Source: Ctena decussata (Eukaryota > Mollusca > Bivalvia > Lucinida > Lucinidae). Taken from it: a stretch of DNA of 64,000 bases. The stretch lies in assembly GCA_963989385.1 (NCBI GenBank), contig OZ022499.1:55261437-55325436 (forward strand), written 5' to 3'. The notes under the pieces are model-generated. The model did no database searches. It was not told the DNA's origin and saw only the letters and a program-made list of their open reading frames with translations. Positions 22,995-35,837 of this stretch are shown here, one piece after another (the stretch's first letter is position 1; every line of letters starts with the position of its first letter). The translations under genes and the position numbers were made by a program.

Positions 22995-23135
22995 TTGGGA
23001 GACAGATTCTAAATAAGTCAAGGACTTACTTCTGTATCCTTTTCATACTGTATGTTTGTATGTTATAAAAAGATTGCTATATGTTTGCACATATATGTAC
23101 AGTATATTGAATAAAATATTGTTTAAACCAAACAT
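22995..23135 (+). repeat. probable LINE or SINE 3' end
   Basis: GACAGATTCTAAATAAGTCA, then ACTTCTGTATCC and AATAAAATATTGTTTAAACC, resembles the block at 23985-24115. Both end in an AATAAA-type signal followed by GTTTAAACC. The sequence looks like the shared 3' end of an interspersed element, but no coding part is attached. Confidence 0.4.
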
Positions 23136-23851
23136 TTCATGTTTCACGCAAAGAACACTTGTAGGGTTACTGTTTTTTTCTCTCCCTCTAAAAGAGCGTT
23201 TCACGCTAAAAATCGTAACGTACGAAACGCCCAGTCGAATACGGCAAATATGACAATTTTGAAAATTCCTGTCAAATTATTGTGAAATCAGGTCAGTTCG
23301 TATCATAGATATTTAAGGAAAATTAGGTCCGTCCCTGACGGATATACCTTTAATAAACTTATACGGTTTGAATAATTTTGGTAGAGACTGATCATGTAAA
23401 ATTGATTTGTCTTGCTTGTCCTGATTCTGAATGTCTTGCTTTCAGGAGACAGTCATCTCGACAACCATACAAACGAAAGGATTTTCCTTGCGGTGCAAAG
23501 ATTTATAGATGAAAATAGGCGTTTTCATGCTTGAGGAGCTTCTTACTTTCTCCTTCTATATGTTTTTCTTACTCATTTTTGTGACTTATACTTTTAGTTC
23601 ATTATCACCAGGTTCGTATACTCCGATTTTTTTTTTTTTGGTTTTCAGGGTCGACCGAGCGGAATATGTATTCGGACATGTCCACGGCGCATACACTTTA
23701 GCCACCGTTATTCATTGAAAGATTGGAAAAAATGAAAATCGGAGTATATCGTAATTCTGATATAACATTTCTTTAGTGCAATTCTTCAATACGTTTGCTG
23801 ATAAACGTGTAGTACATTGCCGGTATGCTATCAATGCCAACTTGATGTTTA

Positions 23852-23889
<38 letters not shown>
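23852..23889. repeat. (TC)n microsatellite
   Basis: An uninterrupted TCTCTC run of about 38 bases. Confidence 0.95.
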
Positions 23890-23892
<3 letters not shown>

Positions 23893-23984
23893 TCTTTTTC
23901 TTTGTGTTTAAAAACATTTTGTATTGTTATAGTAGGTTAATAGCTTTAGATCGCAATTTACTTAACACCTTAAAATATATTTTG

Positions 23985-24115
23985 CAATTTGACTATACAG
24001 GAGACAGATTTATATAAGCCTATGGCTTCTTTCTGAATCCTATTTGTGCACTTTATGATTGTATTTGTGTTATGTGATAGTATTTACAAATAAACTATGT
24101 TTAAACCAAAACTGA
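23985..24115 (+). repeat. probable LINE or SINE 3' end, second copy
   Basis: GACTATACAGGAGACAGATT, then GGCTTCTTTCTGAATCC and AATAAACTATGTTTAAACC, is similar in order and spacing to 22995-23135. The two copies are in direct orientation about 1 kb apart. Confidence 0.42.
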
Positions 24116-24924
24116 TTTGAAACCCAAGATGAGGACTTTTAAAAGGTTTTCCGTATAGACATACAAGGAAAACTACAAACGCCCACTAACGGCTTCGTGA
24201 ACTAATTTGGCTTTGTAACGTAAATTCGGGTAAAGTCGTCAGGCTCATTAAGTCGTCACTTTCCTTTCTCACAATGCTCTCTTTGCCTACGTCATCAAAG
24301 AAGTGGAAGAGCGGCAAATATTGAACATAAAATTATTCAGCTTTTATATTCTTTCGGCATAAATATTATTGTTTTTAATTGTAGCAAGAAATAAGCTGTT
24401 ATTGAGGGGTACTGTTTTTCGACCCTGATAAAAAAGTGGGCGACGGAATAGTCCAGATTTAACGGGTTACGGCGAATGAGTTTTAAAACTTTCCGATGCG
24501 GCCACGTGCCATAGTAAAGTGCTCGGCCTTCAGAAGAATGGTAAAAGGAGCGAAAGAGTGGTTTCCCTTGTACCAATTCATGCGATTAAATAAAATATTT
24601 ACCATGAAAGAGCACTGACGACCTAATAAGACATCTGACGACTTAATGTGACATTTTATATGTGTTTTCCTCCACTCTTTTACACTAGATACCGAACAGA
24701 TCTATAAATCGCTTGAACGTTTCACTTCATCAAAGCGACTGTATTGATGTTACTATAGGAATGAATTTTATTTCCCTGGATGTGTAAACGCCGGCGAAGC
24801 ACTCACAAACTGAATAAAGCCCGAAAGGCTTTTTATGCTGTATTTATGGGTGATTCGCCGACGTGTAGACATCGACAACGTCCACAATACTTTATGCCCT
24901 AAAATTCCAACTGTATCGTGAAAG
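24116..24924. other. non-coding stretch, nothing recognised
   Basis: AT-rich. Only short unconvincing frames are present. Confidence 0.35.
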
Positions 24925-25255
24925 CATGGAAACCAATTGTAAATCGTTGATTTTAGAAGTAAAAAGTATGCAAAGACCAGGAACTGAAACAATCAAAATC
25001 CAAATCCAGCCCTCAAACCATAGTTGGAAACAACTAAGATTACAAATAATCAAGATACAGAGAACATATGGCCAACCGAGTGAGCAGCTTGTTCCCAAAA
25101 GGTGGCCACTCAGCAACCCAAACCGAACCAAAAATAATAAGAACATACATAAGGTAAAACATCACAGAAACTCTGACACCAAAAACAGGCAACAGAGAAC
25201 CACAACAGAACTACCGCCTTGGAACGGTCAGTAATGAATTACTGGGGGGCTTAAA
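24925..25255 (-). repeat. interspersed repeat, family 3, minus-strand copy
   Basis: On the minus strand it reads TAAGCCCCCCAGTAATTCAT, then CCAAGGCGGTAGTTCTGTTG, and on to GTGGCCACCTTTTGGGAAC. The last part matches the far end of the copy at 6675-7045. This is the longest and best-preserved copy of the family here. The 102-codon plus-strand frame across it only reads the repeat. Confidence 0.6.
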
Positions 25256-25326
25256 TCGATTTTACATGCAGAAAAAATAGCTCTATGAGATTATGATGCT
25301 GGAATTTACGAAGTCTAAAGTTTTTA

Positions 25327-27291
25327 GCTCACCTGAGCCAGCGGCTCCGGGGGAGCTTATAGGATGGTAAGGCTCCGTCGTCCGTCGTCGTCCGTCGTCC
25401 GTCTGTCCGTCAACAATTTCAAATGACTTCTCCTCTGAAACCGCTGGGCCGATTGTAACCAAATTTCATATAGAGCCTCCTGGGACCTTAGGAACGAAAA
25501 GTTGTTCAAACGGTCCTGGTCACATGACCAACATGGCCGCCATGCCCATATATGGTAAAACCTGAAAAAATCTTCTTCTCCAGAACCAGTAGGCCGATGG
25601 CCTTGAAACTTGGTATGTAGCATCGGGTACGCGAGTACTACCAAGATTGTTCAAATTATGACCTTGGGTTGACCTTGACCTTTTTTACGGTAAGGTCAAA
25701 TTTGCTTCCTTATGCTTTTATATGGCAAGATGCTACAAAATAAGATATCTTGGAAACTGTTGAAGATTTTGGGCTAAAAATTGGTATCTACAGTCATCTT
25801 AATGACTACATGAAGATTTACGAGTATAAGAGGTCAAGGTCATTCTTTGACCTTTGACCCTGAACTCTTATATTTTGACAAGTTCTAACAATCTACTCAA
25901 AAGCCACTTAGCCAATTGAAACCAAATTTCATATAGAGCCTGCAGGGGTTGAGGGAACAAAAATTTATTCATACCGTTTAGGTCACATGACCAACATGGC
26001 CACCATGCCCGTATATGGTAAAAACCTTTAACAATCTTCTTCTCCAGAACCAGTTGACCGATGGCCTTGAGTTTTGATATGTAGCATTGGGTACTTGAGT
26101 ACTATCAAGATTGTTCAAATTATGACCTTGTGTTGACCTTGACCTTTTATACGGCAAGGTCAAATTTAAGAAAATCCTAGAACATGAGATTTCATGATAA
26201 GTTTTGAAGATTTTAGCCTAAAAATTGGTATGTACAGTCATCTTAATGAGTACATGAAGATTTGTGAGTACAAGAGGTCAAGGTCATTCTTTGACCTTTG
26301 ACCCAGAACTCTCATATTTTGACAATTTCAAACAATTTCCTCAAAAACCACTGGGCCAATTGTGACCAAATTTAATATAGAGCCTCCAGGGGTTGAGGGA
26401 ATGAAAAAAATTTCTAACGGTCATGGTCACATGACCAACATGGCCACTATGCCCATATATGGTAAAAACCTTTAAAAACCTTATTCTCCAGAACCAATTA
26501 ACCGATGGCCTTGAGACTTGGTATGTAGCATTGGGTACTTGAGTACTATCAAGATTGTTCAAATTATGACCTTGTGTTGACCTTGACTTTTTTTACAGCA
26601 AGGTCAAATATTGGAAAATCCTAGAACATGAGATTTCATGGAAAGTTTTGAGGATTTTAGCCTAAAAATTGGTATATACAGTTGTCTAAATGAGGTCATG
26701 AAGAATTATGAGTACAAGAGGTCAAGGTCATTTCTTGACCTTTGATCCAGATTGCTCATATTTTGACATTTGTAACCATTTCCTCAAAAGTCAAAGGGCC
26801 AATTGTAAACACATTTCATATAGAGCCTCCAGGGGTTGATTGAATAAAAATTTGTTCAATCGGTCGAGGTCACATGACCAACATGGCCGCCATTACCACT
26901 TATGGTATAAATCTTTAATACGTTTTTTCGCCAGAACCAATACACCTATGGCCTTGAAACTTGGTAAGTAGCATGGAGTACTAGAGTACCACCAAGAGTG
27001 TTCAAATGGTGACCTTGGGTTTACCCTGACCTTTTTGGCGGCATGGTCAAATATGGGAAAATGCTAGAACATAAGATTTCATGGTAAGTTTTGACGATTT
27101 TGGCCTAAAAATGGTATATATGGTTGTCTTGATGAGTACATGAAGATTTATGAGTACAAGCGGTCATGGTCATTCTTTGACTTTTGACCCAAGACTCATA
27201 TTTTGACAATTGCAGACATGATAAGAAAAAGCCACCTTGCCAATCGCCCAGGTGAGCGATTCAGGGCCTCATGGCCCTCTTGTTCTTCTAG
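25327..27291 (+). mobile_element. Helitron/Helentron-like non-autonomous element with ~446 bp tandem core (H2)
   Basis: A 9 bp subterminal inverted repeat, GCTCACCTG (25327-25335) and CAGGTGAGC (27249-27257), is followed by a hairpin AGGGCC-TCAT-GGCCCT (27263-27278) and CTAG at 27288-27291. A GTCC/GTCGTCC microsatellite lies at 25377-25409. The core is about four diverged units, each containing GGTCACATGACCAACATGG (near 25518, 25979, 26424, 26870; spacing about 445-460). Units also contain repeated TGACCTTGACC words. It is non-coding. The order of parts is the same as in H1 and H3, though unit length and sequence are unrelated. Confidence 0.75.
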
Positions 27292-27401
27292 CCAGTCAAA
27301 TTGCACGAAACTAAGTTATTGAGAAGTATGGTGGTGATAGCACCTTGCAAACATCCTCAAACAGCACTGGATACTTTTTATAACAGCAAGCATGTCGAAA
27401 C

Positions 27402-27419
27402 TCTCTCTCTCTCTCTCTC
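27402..27419. repeat. short (CT)n microsatellite
   Basis: CTCTCTCTCTCTCTCTCT follows CGAAA. A poly(C) run of about 14 lies further on, at about 27653-27666. Confidence 0.9.
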
Positions 27420-29046
27420 ATTCAAATTATCAAATTTCTTATTCCTATTATCTGATTTTCAGCCAGCAATGCATTCAAGGCCTGGTTCTAAAGGACCTAT
27501 AGCATATGCAGCCAGTTAGTGAGTTCTAAGACTTTGAAAATGCAAGGTCTTCGATAGTGTGAGACATAGTTTGAATAAACTGCCCAGAACCGCATCCCAT
27601 GTTACTTGGAACACCAGAAGGAAATGCATATAAACAGGAATGCATGCACAAACACCCCCCCCCCCCGCCCGACACACACACATGTGGTTATGATTTCAGT
27701 GCTCATTTATTGAATTATCGTCGTCATGATAGAGTTCTGTTCTTTATATTACGTGTTATTATTTATAAGAGGTCGAATTAATTGATTAAATAAGTTTCCT
27801 TTCCTTTTCAAAAAAGAATCCACGAAGATTATAACTTAAAAACTTACTGACGACATTTCAGTACATACGATGACGACTTAATATGTAATGTCATATAAGG
27901 TCGTCAGGTCCACCATTCTGTCATTCAGTGATTTTTCAAGAAAAAATTGGGTATTTCAGGAATAACTGAAATATATAATCGTTTAGATTAATAATTCTGG
28001 TACCCGCTGCAAAAAACCGTTCTCAAATACCCTTATTCGTTTGTGCATAGTAATATAAAATATGCCGCAACCTGACGACTTAATGTGCATTGACGTTACA
28101 TGTAGTCTTGGTACGAGATTACGTAGAAAAAACAACAACATAATTTCCTTTCCAATTATTTTGAAACCAACCAAGAAGTTTCTGAGAAGGTAGTATAAGC
28201 ACGGTGCGCCAATGATGGGCTTGTTTTCCCACGAAATCTTATGGCTTGAACAGTCTGAGTAGAGTCTCGTTTAAGAAGCTCCCCTGTCAGATTATTTTGA
28301 AATCGGTCTAGCAGATTTGAAGAGGGTGCCGAAAAGACGTACGACGGACGGTGGCTATTCACAATACCTCACTTTGAGAACGTGGTGCTCGGGTGAGCTA
28401 AACAAATCTATATTACACCGGTACAAATACTGTATCACTTCTTTTAAGACTTCTAGAAGGTCATTTAAGAATATTATGTACATAAAAAAGAAACAAATTT
28501 CAGATTATTAATGTATATGTCTGAAAACACTATGAAATGACTATATACTTCAAGGAGGTATAGCTCGTTAGCACAAGGAGAAAAGACCTTCAGACTAATA
28601 TAGACTATTAAGAAACAAAGTGTGGTAATAATTAGCTATTAATTTGGTTTTAAGGACACAGTATGTTACAATTGTTCCCATACATGATATATCTAGTCGT
28701 AATTTAACCTATATGTGAGTGACGTCCGCGCAGGATTTGAGAGCTATTTTTAGATTGAATAGATACAGCTTATGGGCGAGCTGTCCTGTCATTCTTTTCA
28801 TATTTTTCTCCTTTCTCAATGGTGCTAAACTCTAATTCATTCCTTTTCTTTCCTTCAAGAGTATGCAACATTTTAAAAGGCCTTTATCATCAAGAGAAGC
28901 AATCAGGACGTCACAACTTGTTCCCTTTTGTAAACAATGTGAGAAAAATGTAAGGCGATATGTCTTTAAAACAGAAGATGTACTACCGATAGCCGACAAA
29001 ATTACATTTGCAACCAGCCGCCAGCCTCCAGCAATCAACTGACATT
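27420..29046. other. non-coding stretch, nothing recognised
   Basis: No gene is supported. Short frames on both strands lack motifs. No repeat family from elsewhere in the window is recognised in this 1.6 kb. Confidence 0.35.
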
Positions 29047-29282
29047 TGAGCCGAGAAACGACAAAACCAACAATGTGGTTGTGCGCCCAGCGCAGACTCA
29101 GATCAGCCTGGGCATCCGCCCAGTCTGATCAGTCTTCGCTGTCCGCATGGAGGTAGCTTAGACCCTTGGCAACCTTTTAAGCGCAAAGCAAAGACTCTGA
29201 TCAGACTAGGCGGATGCCCAGGCTGATCTGAGTCTGCGCTGGGCGCACGACCACATTGTTGGCTTTCTCGTGCCGCGGCTCA
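29047..29282. repeat. foldback element, family 1, copy 6
   Basis: The ends are TGAGCCGAGAAACGACAAAA and TTCTCGTGCCGCGGCTCA. The centre GTAGCTTAGACCCTTGGCAAC is in forward orientation. It belongs to the AATGTGG-type subfamily together with copies 4 and 7. Confidence 0.87.
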
Positions 29283-29390
29283 TTCAGATTCCTAAGATAC
29301 TTAGAGAGGAGCTCAAGAAAACTGACTTTTCCAAGGCGGGGCTTCCATTGTGGTTAATCTAGAGTATTTGTCTATAATCGTCTGAAGATC

Positions 29391-29607
29391 TGGTGCCGTA
29401 TTCATAAAACGACTTAAGTGGTTGCCAAGCTGTTGCTAAGGCTAAATTCCTTTGAAGGAGATTCCCTACAACTATGAAATTTGGTCTGGAGGAACAGTCT
29501 TTGGTCCTCCAGAGCAAATTTCATAGTTGTAGAGAATCTCCTGTATAGATATTTAGCCTTAGCAACGGCATAGCAACGACTTAAGTAGCTTTATGACTAC
29601 GGCCCCT
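29391..29607. repeat. foldback element, family 2, copy 4
   Basis: The ends are TGCCGTATTCATAAAACGAC and ATGACTACGGCCCCT. The arms carry CCCTACAACTATGAAATTTG and its complement. The loop is only a few bases at CAGTCTTTGGTCCTCC. Confidence 0.85.
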
Positions 29608-31060
29608 CGTTGTGTTATGACCAGGTACATGACAAAGAGGAGTGCATATTGCTACATGTATCTTTTTGTACATGTATAAAGTCTTTCCTTTATGTCAGTA
29701 TTTCTAATTTTCAGTCGTGGACTGAAGGATTGGATTTGCTAGTATCAATTGCTGATCATTCCTTTTTTACACTGTTTGTACAGCAATCACCAAATTCTCT
29801 ATTTGACGTATCTGGTTACACAATTTGGGCGTCATGTCTGCATTTTGCGAGACTCGGGCAGGGCAGGGGCTCAAAATTTAATCTGAGGCAATGCGGGCAG
29901 CAGTAGGAGCAATTTTGTTTGACACTTAATTAAGGGTCTGTTTAAATTGAGTCGGGTGCATAACTGGTAAAAATTCTCTGAACAATCAATTGCTTTCAGT
30001 TTAAGGTGACATGAGTCTTGCTGCTATTGCCTCAGACGGCCTGATAAAAGACGTTGCAACATTTGAACTCCAAACTAACAGAAAAGTTTTGTAGTTTTAA
30101 TAGAAGAACTACATTTAAACTTGCATGTAGCTCATATTAACGCAGGTCAAGTATCAGGGTATAAACAAGGTTTTAAATGAACACTTTAATTACATACAAA
30201 TATAAACCAGCATATCCAATAACATTTTAATATCACCTGAGCTTCTTTCTCGTTTAATGCATAATGGCGTATGTCGTGAGAAAACCTGTCTTCGTGAAAA
30301 ATACACAACGCATGCTCAGATTAAACTACAAACATCCGGTGTCGATTCAAATGATAGCCAGATTGCTCTGTTAAAACTTATATATTGTAGAATTTGAAAA
30401 TAGGACTGCTCATGATCTGAACAGTCTGCGCACATGCGCAAACTGATCTCGGCATGACCAGTTCTCATATTCTCTTAGAAATGTTTTCTCAGGACGCGGA
30501 GAGTCGCAAAAGATGTAGATAGCTTGAAATCGCGATTTGTAACCGGAGGAATGGAAAGATGGGGGATAAATACATATTCATCGCACGCTGAGCTGTAAAT
30601 TAAATCTTTTATTGGAGGCCGCTCGACCATGTTAGAAGCTAGATATGTTCATTAATTTTAAGTGTCGTGATGTTGTTGCGATGGTTTCATAAAATCTCAT
30701 TTCTTGAGAACTTGTTTAATAGAAAAAGAGTTTTGGTACAGTAACTCGAGTCATCATGAAAAGATTTAACTCGATAAGTATCAATATTCGTTCACATCAT
30801 CAAAAATTATCCAAAAATTAGATGAAAAAAGATCTTTGATTACCTGATTTTTTTCCATCAAAAATACATCTTTTTATGTGAGAGTCGTATATCATTTGCC
30901 TTTAAAGTACTCAAAAAGTGCTACTATTTTGAGATATCATGTCATTCAGTATACTTGCTGTATCTCGCCATTGCTGTTTTGGACTGCTCTGTCAGGTCCA
31001 AGTCATTCATATTTGACGAACATTTCAGAGCGCTTACGACCAGTTTAAACAAACCTGGCC
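29608..31060. other. non-coding stretch, nothing recognised
   Basis: A 98-codon frame at 29610-29906 has no recognised motif. Near 30415-30450 is a small imperfect hairpin with GTCTGCGCACATGCGCAAAC. I see nothing else. Confidence 0.35.
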
Positions 31061-31063
31061 TGT

Positions 31064-31228
31064 AGGTTATAAAACTTGAGTACATTCTCAAACTCAAAAT
31101 AAAGCACACTGATTGGCTGCTTCCGAGCATGTTAAAGCAAACTGATTGGCTGCTTCCGAGCACATGCTCGGAAGCAGCCTATCAGTGTGCTTTATTTTGA
31201 GTTTGAGATTATACTCAAGTTTTATAGC
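31064..31228. repeat. foldback hairpin with a duplicated inner arm
   Basis: GTTATAAAACTTGAGTACAT and CTCAAACTCAAAATAAAGCA on the left pair with TGCTTTATTTTGAGTTTGAG and TACTCAAGTTTTATAGCC on the right. The inner segment AACTGATTGGCTGCTTCCGA occurs twice on the left and once (reversed) on the right, so the inner arm was duplicated after the foldback formed. Confidence 0.75.
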
Positions 31229-31516
31229 CTCGTACCCTGAATGCCGTGGAATGCATCTCGCACCTGCCTTGCACTTGCACAGTATAGTAGAGATCATGGT
31301 CAGAAGAGAATGTTTGCAAGGTTTTATGTGCATAGTATAGTTTCAGAGAAATCTAAAATCTAAAGGTCAAGGTCAAAATTTCAGGGTCAACAGGGTATGA
31401 GAAATAGGTCTGGGGAATAAAACAAGGCAACATTCCGGGAGTCCGTACTAACAGGAAACTTAAGGTCAGGTTTGACAACTGTAGGTAACAATATGGTAGG
31501 TGGAAAAATGGTCTTT

Positions 31517-31945
31517 AACATTTCAGAAAATGCAATTATAGATGTCATATTGACATAAAAGCACATACATTATTGTCCGAGGGTATAAATAATAGCATTG
31601 TGGGGCCATATTAAGAAGAATTCTAACATAGCGCGCCTTCAGATGAAAAATCACCTTGGTACAGTCAGACCTGCTTAGGTTAAGGGGTCACCTGCCTCTA
31701 GCAGCCACCATTTCTATGTCCCTTGAACTAAAATACAATGCAAATGAACCTATATTAAGGGGTCACCTGTCTTAAGCAGCCACTTTTTAGGTTTCCATTT
31801 CAGAAAATGCAATTATAGATGTCATGTTGACATAAAACGTATAAATTATTATCCAAGAGTATAAGCAACAGCATTGTAAGGCCCATATTATGAAGAATTC
31901 TTACATAGCGCGCCTTCAGATGAAAAATCACTTTGGTACATGCAT
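31517..31945. repeat. direct repeats (~150 bp) flanking an inserted repeat
   Basis: AACATTTCAGAAAATGCAAT to CACCTTGGTAC (31517-31670) recurs as TCCATTTCAGAAAATGCAAT to CACTTTGGTAC (31795-31939). Between them is a block with two copies of AAGGGGTCACCTG and CAGCCAC. That block may be a small pogo-like insertion, or the whole may be a duplication with an insertion between. Confidence 0.6.
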
Positions 31946-32570
31946 ATCCTACAACAAAACACTGGTTCGTCGCACGTGAAGCTAAGAGCTGACGTTGTCA
32001 TGTTGTCGCGCCCCCTTCCCCCTCCCCTACTACCAAAGAAAGAAAACGTCAGATAGCGCTGCATTAAGTTTGGCGGTTTCGCGTCTATTTTCGGAAGAAA
32101 CGCCTGGAAATGAAATGCGCAGGCGCTTGCCACATTCAACATTGCTCGCGGGATGTTGCACTTATTTATATCATTGAACTATAGCTCTAAGGTCAGTTGT
32201 AAAGTAAAGTGCCATGCGCAAGTGATGTACTTACAACGATTTGGCCAACAAGAACTATTTCGATTCTAATGCTTAAAAAAGAAGAAATACGGATGTTTAC
32301 TGCAAATTCTTCCAACCATTTTTCTAGTTGATCTGTTGTTCTGTTATTCAAATAATGTGTTAACGGAGCTCCCAATTAGGCTTCCGAGAACTTTCAGTTA
32401 GAAGACTCAAAGGGAGTTACGAGGTTTGGTCGGAATACCTGGACGTTTTGTTCTTTCTCATAAACCTTTAAATTTTTTTCAAAAACATTCTTTTATCTTC
32501 TGCAAAGTGTTTTCCATCTTCGTCATAGCGTTTGTATTCTCTCTGCAAACCATTAAGTAGGCATACTGCT
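31946..32570. other. non-coding stretch, nothing recognised
   Basis: No gene or repeat family is visible. Confidence 0.35.
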
Positions 32571-32575
32571 GAGGT

Positions 32576-32845
32576 GCGGGCCGCGTAGCGCAGTCGGTAG
32601 CGCGTCGACTTTAGAAGTCTCGGGTTCAGTACCCGGTCCGGCCAATCTCTTTCGTTTCTTCTTCCGCTGATTCAAGAAGGGCAGTTGTCAGTTACTGGCG
32701 AAAGTACATGTATGTGCATTTTGTAGTGATTAAGCGCTTAGCAGGTCTAAGACTGTCAAGGAATAATGTGTGTTGTTAGGTTAACTGACCGTCCCGACAT
32801 GACCATAGCTGTTTCCCGTGGACATAAACCAACAACAACAATAAT
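32576..32845 (+). repeat. tRNA-derived SINE
   Basis: The head has an A-box-like TAGCGCAGTCGGTAGCGCG and a B box GGTTCAGTACC (32623-32633), ending CCGGTCCGGCCA. The body (CCGCTGATTCAAGAAGGGCA, CAGTTACTGGCGAAAGTA, GTCCCGACATGACC) is the same as in the SINEs at 60920-61180 and 62232-62866. The 3' end is an ACAACAACAATA stretch. The acceptor stem does not pair as in a tRNA, so it is not a tRNA gene. Confidence 0.75.
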
Positions 32846-35837
32846 CACTGCTGAGATACCGATTTACAGCTGAAATCAAAGCCGCCCAGGTCTCGTATTT
32901 GTTTCCAGCAAGCCTTTTTCAGTCTTGAAAACAAGTAAGTCGCGGGTTGTATGGATGTTGCCAGAGCAATAGCCACATGAAGGAGTTGATAAGTTCTGCT
33001 GTAGATGAGGCAGTATGAGAGGGGGCATTGTCTGGTAAAAGAAGGACATTTTATTACAAATCTGTATTCCTCCAGATCAGAGTCCATGGAGTCGCGGCTC
33101 ATTCAGTGCAAATATACATGATGTTAATGCCACGCTACATTGGAAGGGCTACGTGGTCCGAAGCAATAAAACACGTGCTTTAAGTGAGTGAAGACTCTTT
33201 CAGGGCCTCAAAGTTTTGCATACGTGGACCAGCAGTCAATGCAAAAGCCACATGCGACCAGAGTACGTGCAGTTAAACGAATACCATGCAATATTTTGAT
33301 TTTTTAGGTTAAATATATGTTTACCGAGACCTGCTCAGATGTAGCTTTACCCATGCATACGGGTTTTGACCGTATGTTCTGTATCGTTGCGGTTCTACTG
33401 AACTTTTAAGTTGGGGATCTGATGGTTATACGCGAGATTTCGTTCTCTCAATCTATAATTTTGCTATATCATTATGACATAAACATATTTATCAAAGATG
33501 TAATGAAACAAAATCTGATAGATAGTCGATAAAAAGTAAATAAAATAGTTACAAATAGTACGAAAAAAAAATGTTCATTCATATTCAAGGAGATATATGT
33601 TATTTACTGTTTTCCAGAATTAAATGAAATTTGATTTGAATGTATAGATTCTCAAAAGCGTATTGTATTTTTTTAATTCATATGCAAAGGTTTGCAAAAG
33701 TAAATACATTAAATAATTCCTCGTTTTTCACTTTGCCATCTGAGATTCCTTATTCAGAACCTGCTTCCTCCCAAAACGATGAATCTGAGCCCAGATTCTG
33801 CATAAAGGTCGATTCATGACTCTGTCGCCGAGTATGCCGATGGATACGACGAAAAAAAATAATGATACGTATTTCCATATTAAGATGAATTAATACACTT
33901 TCAGGTAAAGTAACATTGCCATTTTCTTTTTTTTCTTCCCTTCTCAGTTGTGATAAACTGTTAAACGGAAAAAAAGCCCCTGGAGAAGCAAACTTTTAAT
34001 TCTTTCCATTAGTAAGAGTAGGTGTTAGCACACACATACATTCGAAGCGGCTTGCTGAAGCTCACAGGGGTTACAAATTCGATGTTAGTAGCATTCCTAT
34101 GAACGCGGGGAGTGGGGAGATAGTCTACAGCCGAAACTCTAAAGCGTGGGTGGGGTAATTACATTCTTTATATCTTAAAAGAATAGACTAAAGTCCTCAT
34201 TATTTAAACATTTTGCACAATATCAGCGATAAAAGTGTCTACTCTATGTCAATATAAGCATATTTATCAAACAACAACTAAAAGCAATATACAAGACAAA
34301 CAAACAAACAAACAAACAAACAAAAAACAACACCACAACAACAAAAATAAAGAAGAACTTATTTCCGGAGACCGAAAATGTCACCTAAAACTCTTAATAC
34401 ATCGTTTTAAATTAATCTAGGGACATGCTATTCTTTCAAAATCTTTCTAATACATAAGTCTACATACATGTATGCATGCCAAAATATTTCAGCTTTTGCT
34501 CCCCGGAGAAGCTGCGATAATTTGTTGCAAATAGGCAAAGGTGCATAGATCTTGTTGATTTAGAAGAAACTACAGTATCTGTAGAAACGTGACTCCTGTA
34601 TATGATGTCATCAGTTCGTACACCCATCTGAGCCTGCGCTGTTTGTACCGTCCCTAAAGCACATTTTTGGTGCTATGGTGTATATGATATAACACGTGCT
34701 TAAAATCTAAATTGATAATACAGCATGTATCTTACATGTATTTAGAACTTTAACCATGAAACTGCTTATTTAAGATAATGGAATCTTCGTCCCTTTCAGT
34801 TGTGAATAGTCTCGTAGGTAGCAATTTGAATGTAATTGTGCATGAAATGGATACAGGAAACTACATACTCTTTGAACACTCTGACCTTGGTCTGCACTTT
34901 TCTTGCAAGAGTTAAACATGCTAAAGGTTAAACAAATATCTAATGTAACGTATTCAATTTTATTTTAATGGTTATTGATACTCGATCCATTTTTATTTTT
35001 TACTTTCTAAAATGTCAAACAAACGAGCATTGAGCATATCATTTGCCTAATGACACCTGAAGTTAGATATATGACATTTGATCTTTTTCAAGTTTTTGTT
35101 GTATCTACTGTCCGAAGAATTGCACATTGTGATAATGCGATTGTTTGTGTATTCTCCAGCTCGCAAAAAGTACTCCTGGAATGAAACTACATGTAGTTTC
35201 TTTTATTTAGTTGCATTGTTTAGAATAAATGCAGTTTTGTTGACTTTTAAATGTTTCTTGATCGACATTCTTCTGTGAATCATTAGCTGACGAGTTTGTC
35301 ACCTCTGGAGACAATATACCAAATAAACGTTTTATGTGAAACGTCATATCTACAAACTTGCCTGCTATGTCTCAGATCTTAATTCACTTTTGTTTTAACA
35401 TGATGTTGCTAACAAGGTTTTGATTGATGTTCGATTTTCAATCATATACCTATCAATATTACTAAATCATTTTTGCGGTTACTTCAAACAAATATATCTT
35501 CTTATGTCTTCTTAAATCCCATGTATTTTTCTTTAATATTTACTTATATTGACAATGTCGTTGACCTTCATGACTGCCCAGGCAAAACTCTAACAACCAC
35601 AGTAATTGTCAGGTTGACACTGCATAATTTTATTATCAATTATATCTTGTGTTTTATTATTTGTTTATTGTCCATAAAAATCACAATGTCTAGCTTCAGT
35701 TTACAATGTTCTAGTATGAAAATAGGTGTTAATTTGTGAGAAAATGCCATAGCAATGATTTATTAAATAGATAGGAACATTTATGAGTCGAAATCTGAAT
35801 TCAAAAGTAATGTGTGGCCTCATATAAAACTTATAAT
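32846..35837. other. 3 kb non-coding stretch, AT-rich
   Basis: No gene is supported. A solo family 1 terminus (GTCGCGGCTCA) lies at 33091-33101 with no matching arm. A CAAA-type microsatellite lies at about 34298-34325 (AAACAAACAAAC). The 88-codon frame at 35473-35739 is T-rich with no domain. Confidence 0.35.

Noticed and set aside
32576..32644. Possible tRNA gene
   Set aside because: A and B boxes are present, but no proper acceptor or anticodon stem forms and a SINE body follows directly.
34298..34325. CAAA repeat as a possible retroposon tail like that of the LINE
   Set aside because: No LINE 3' sequence or SINE body lies next to it, so it is listed as a plain microsatellite.
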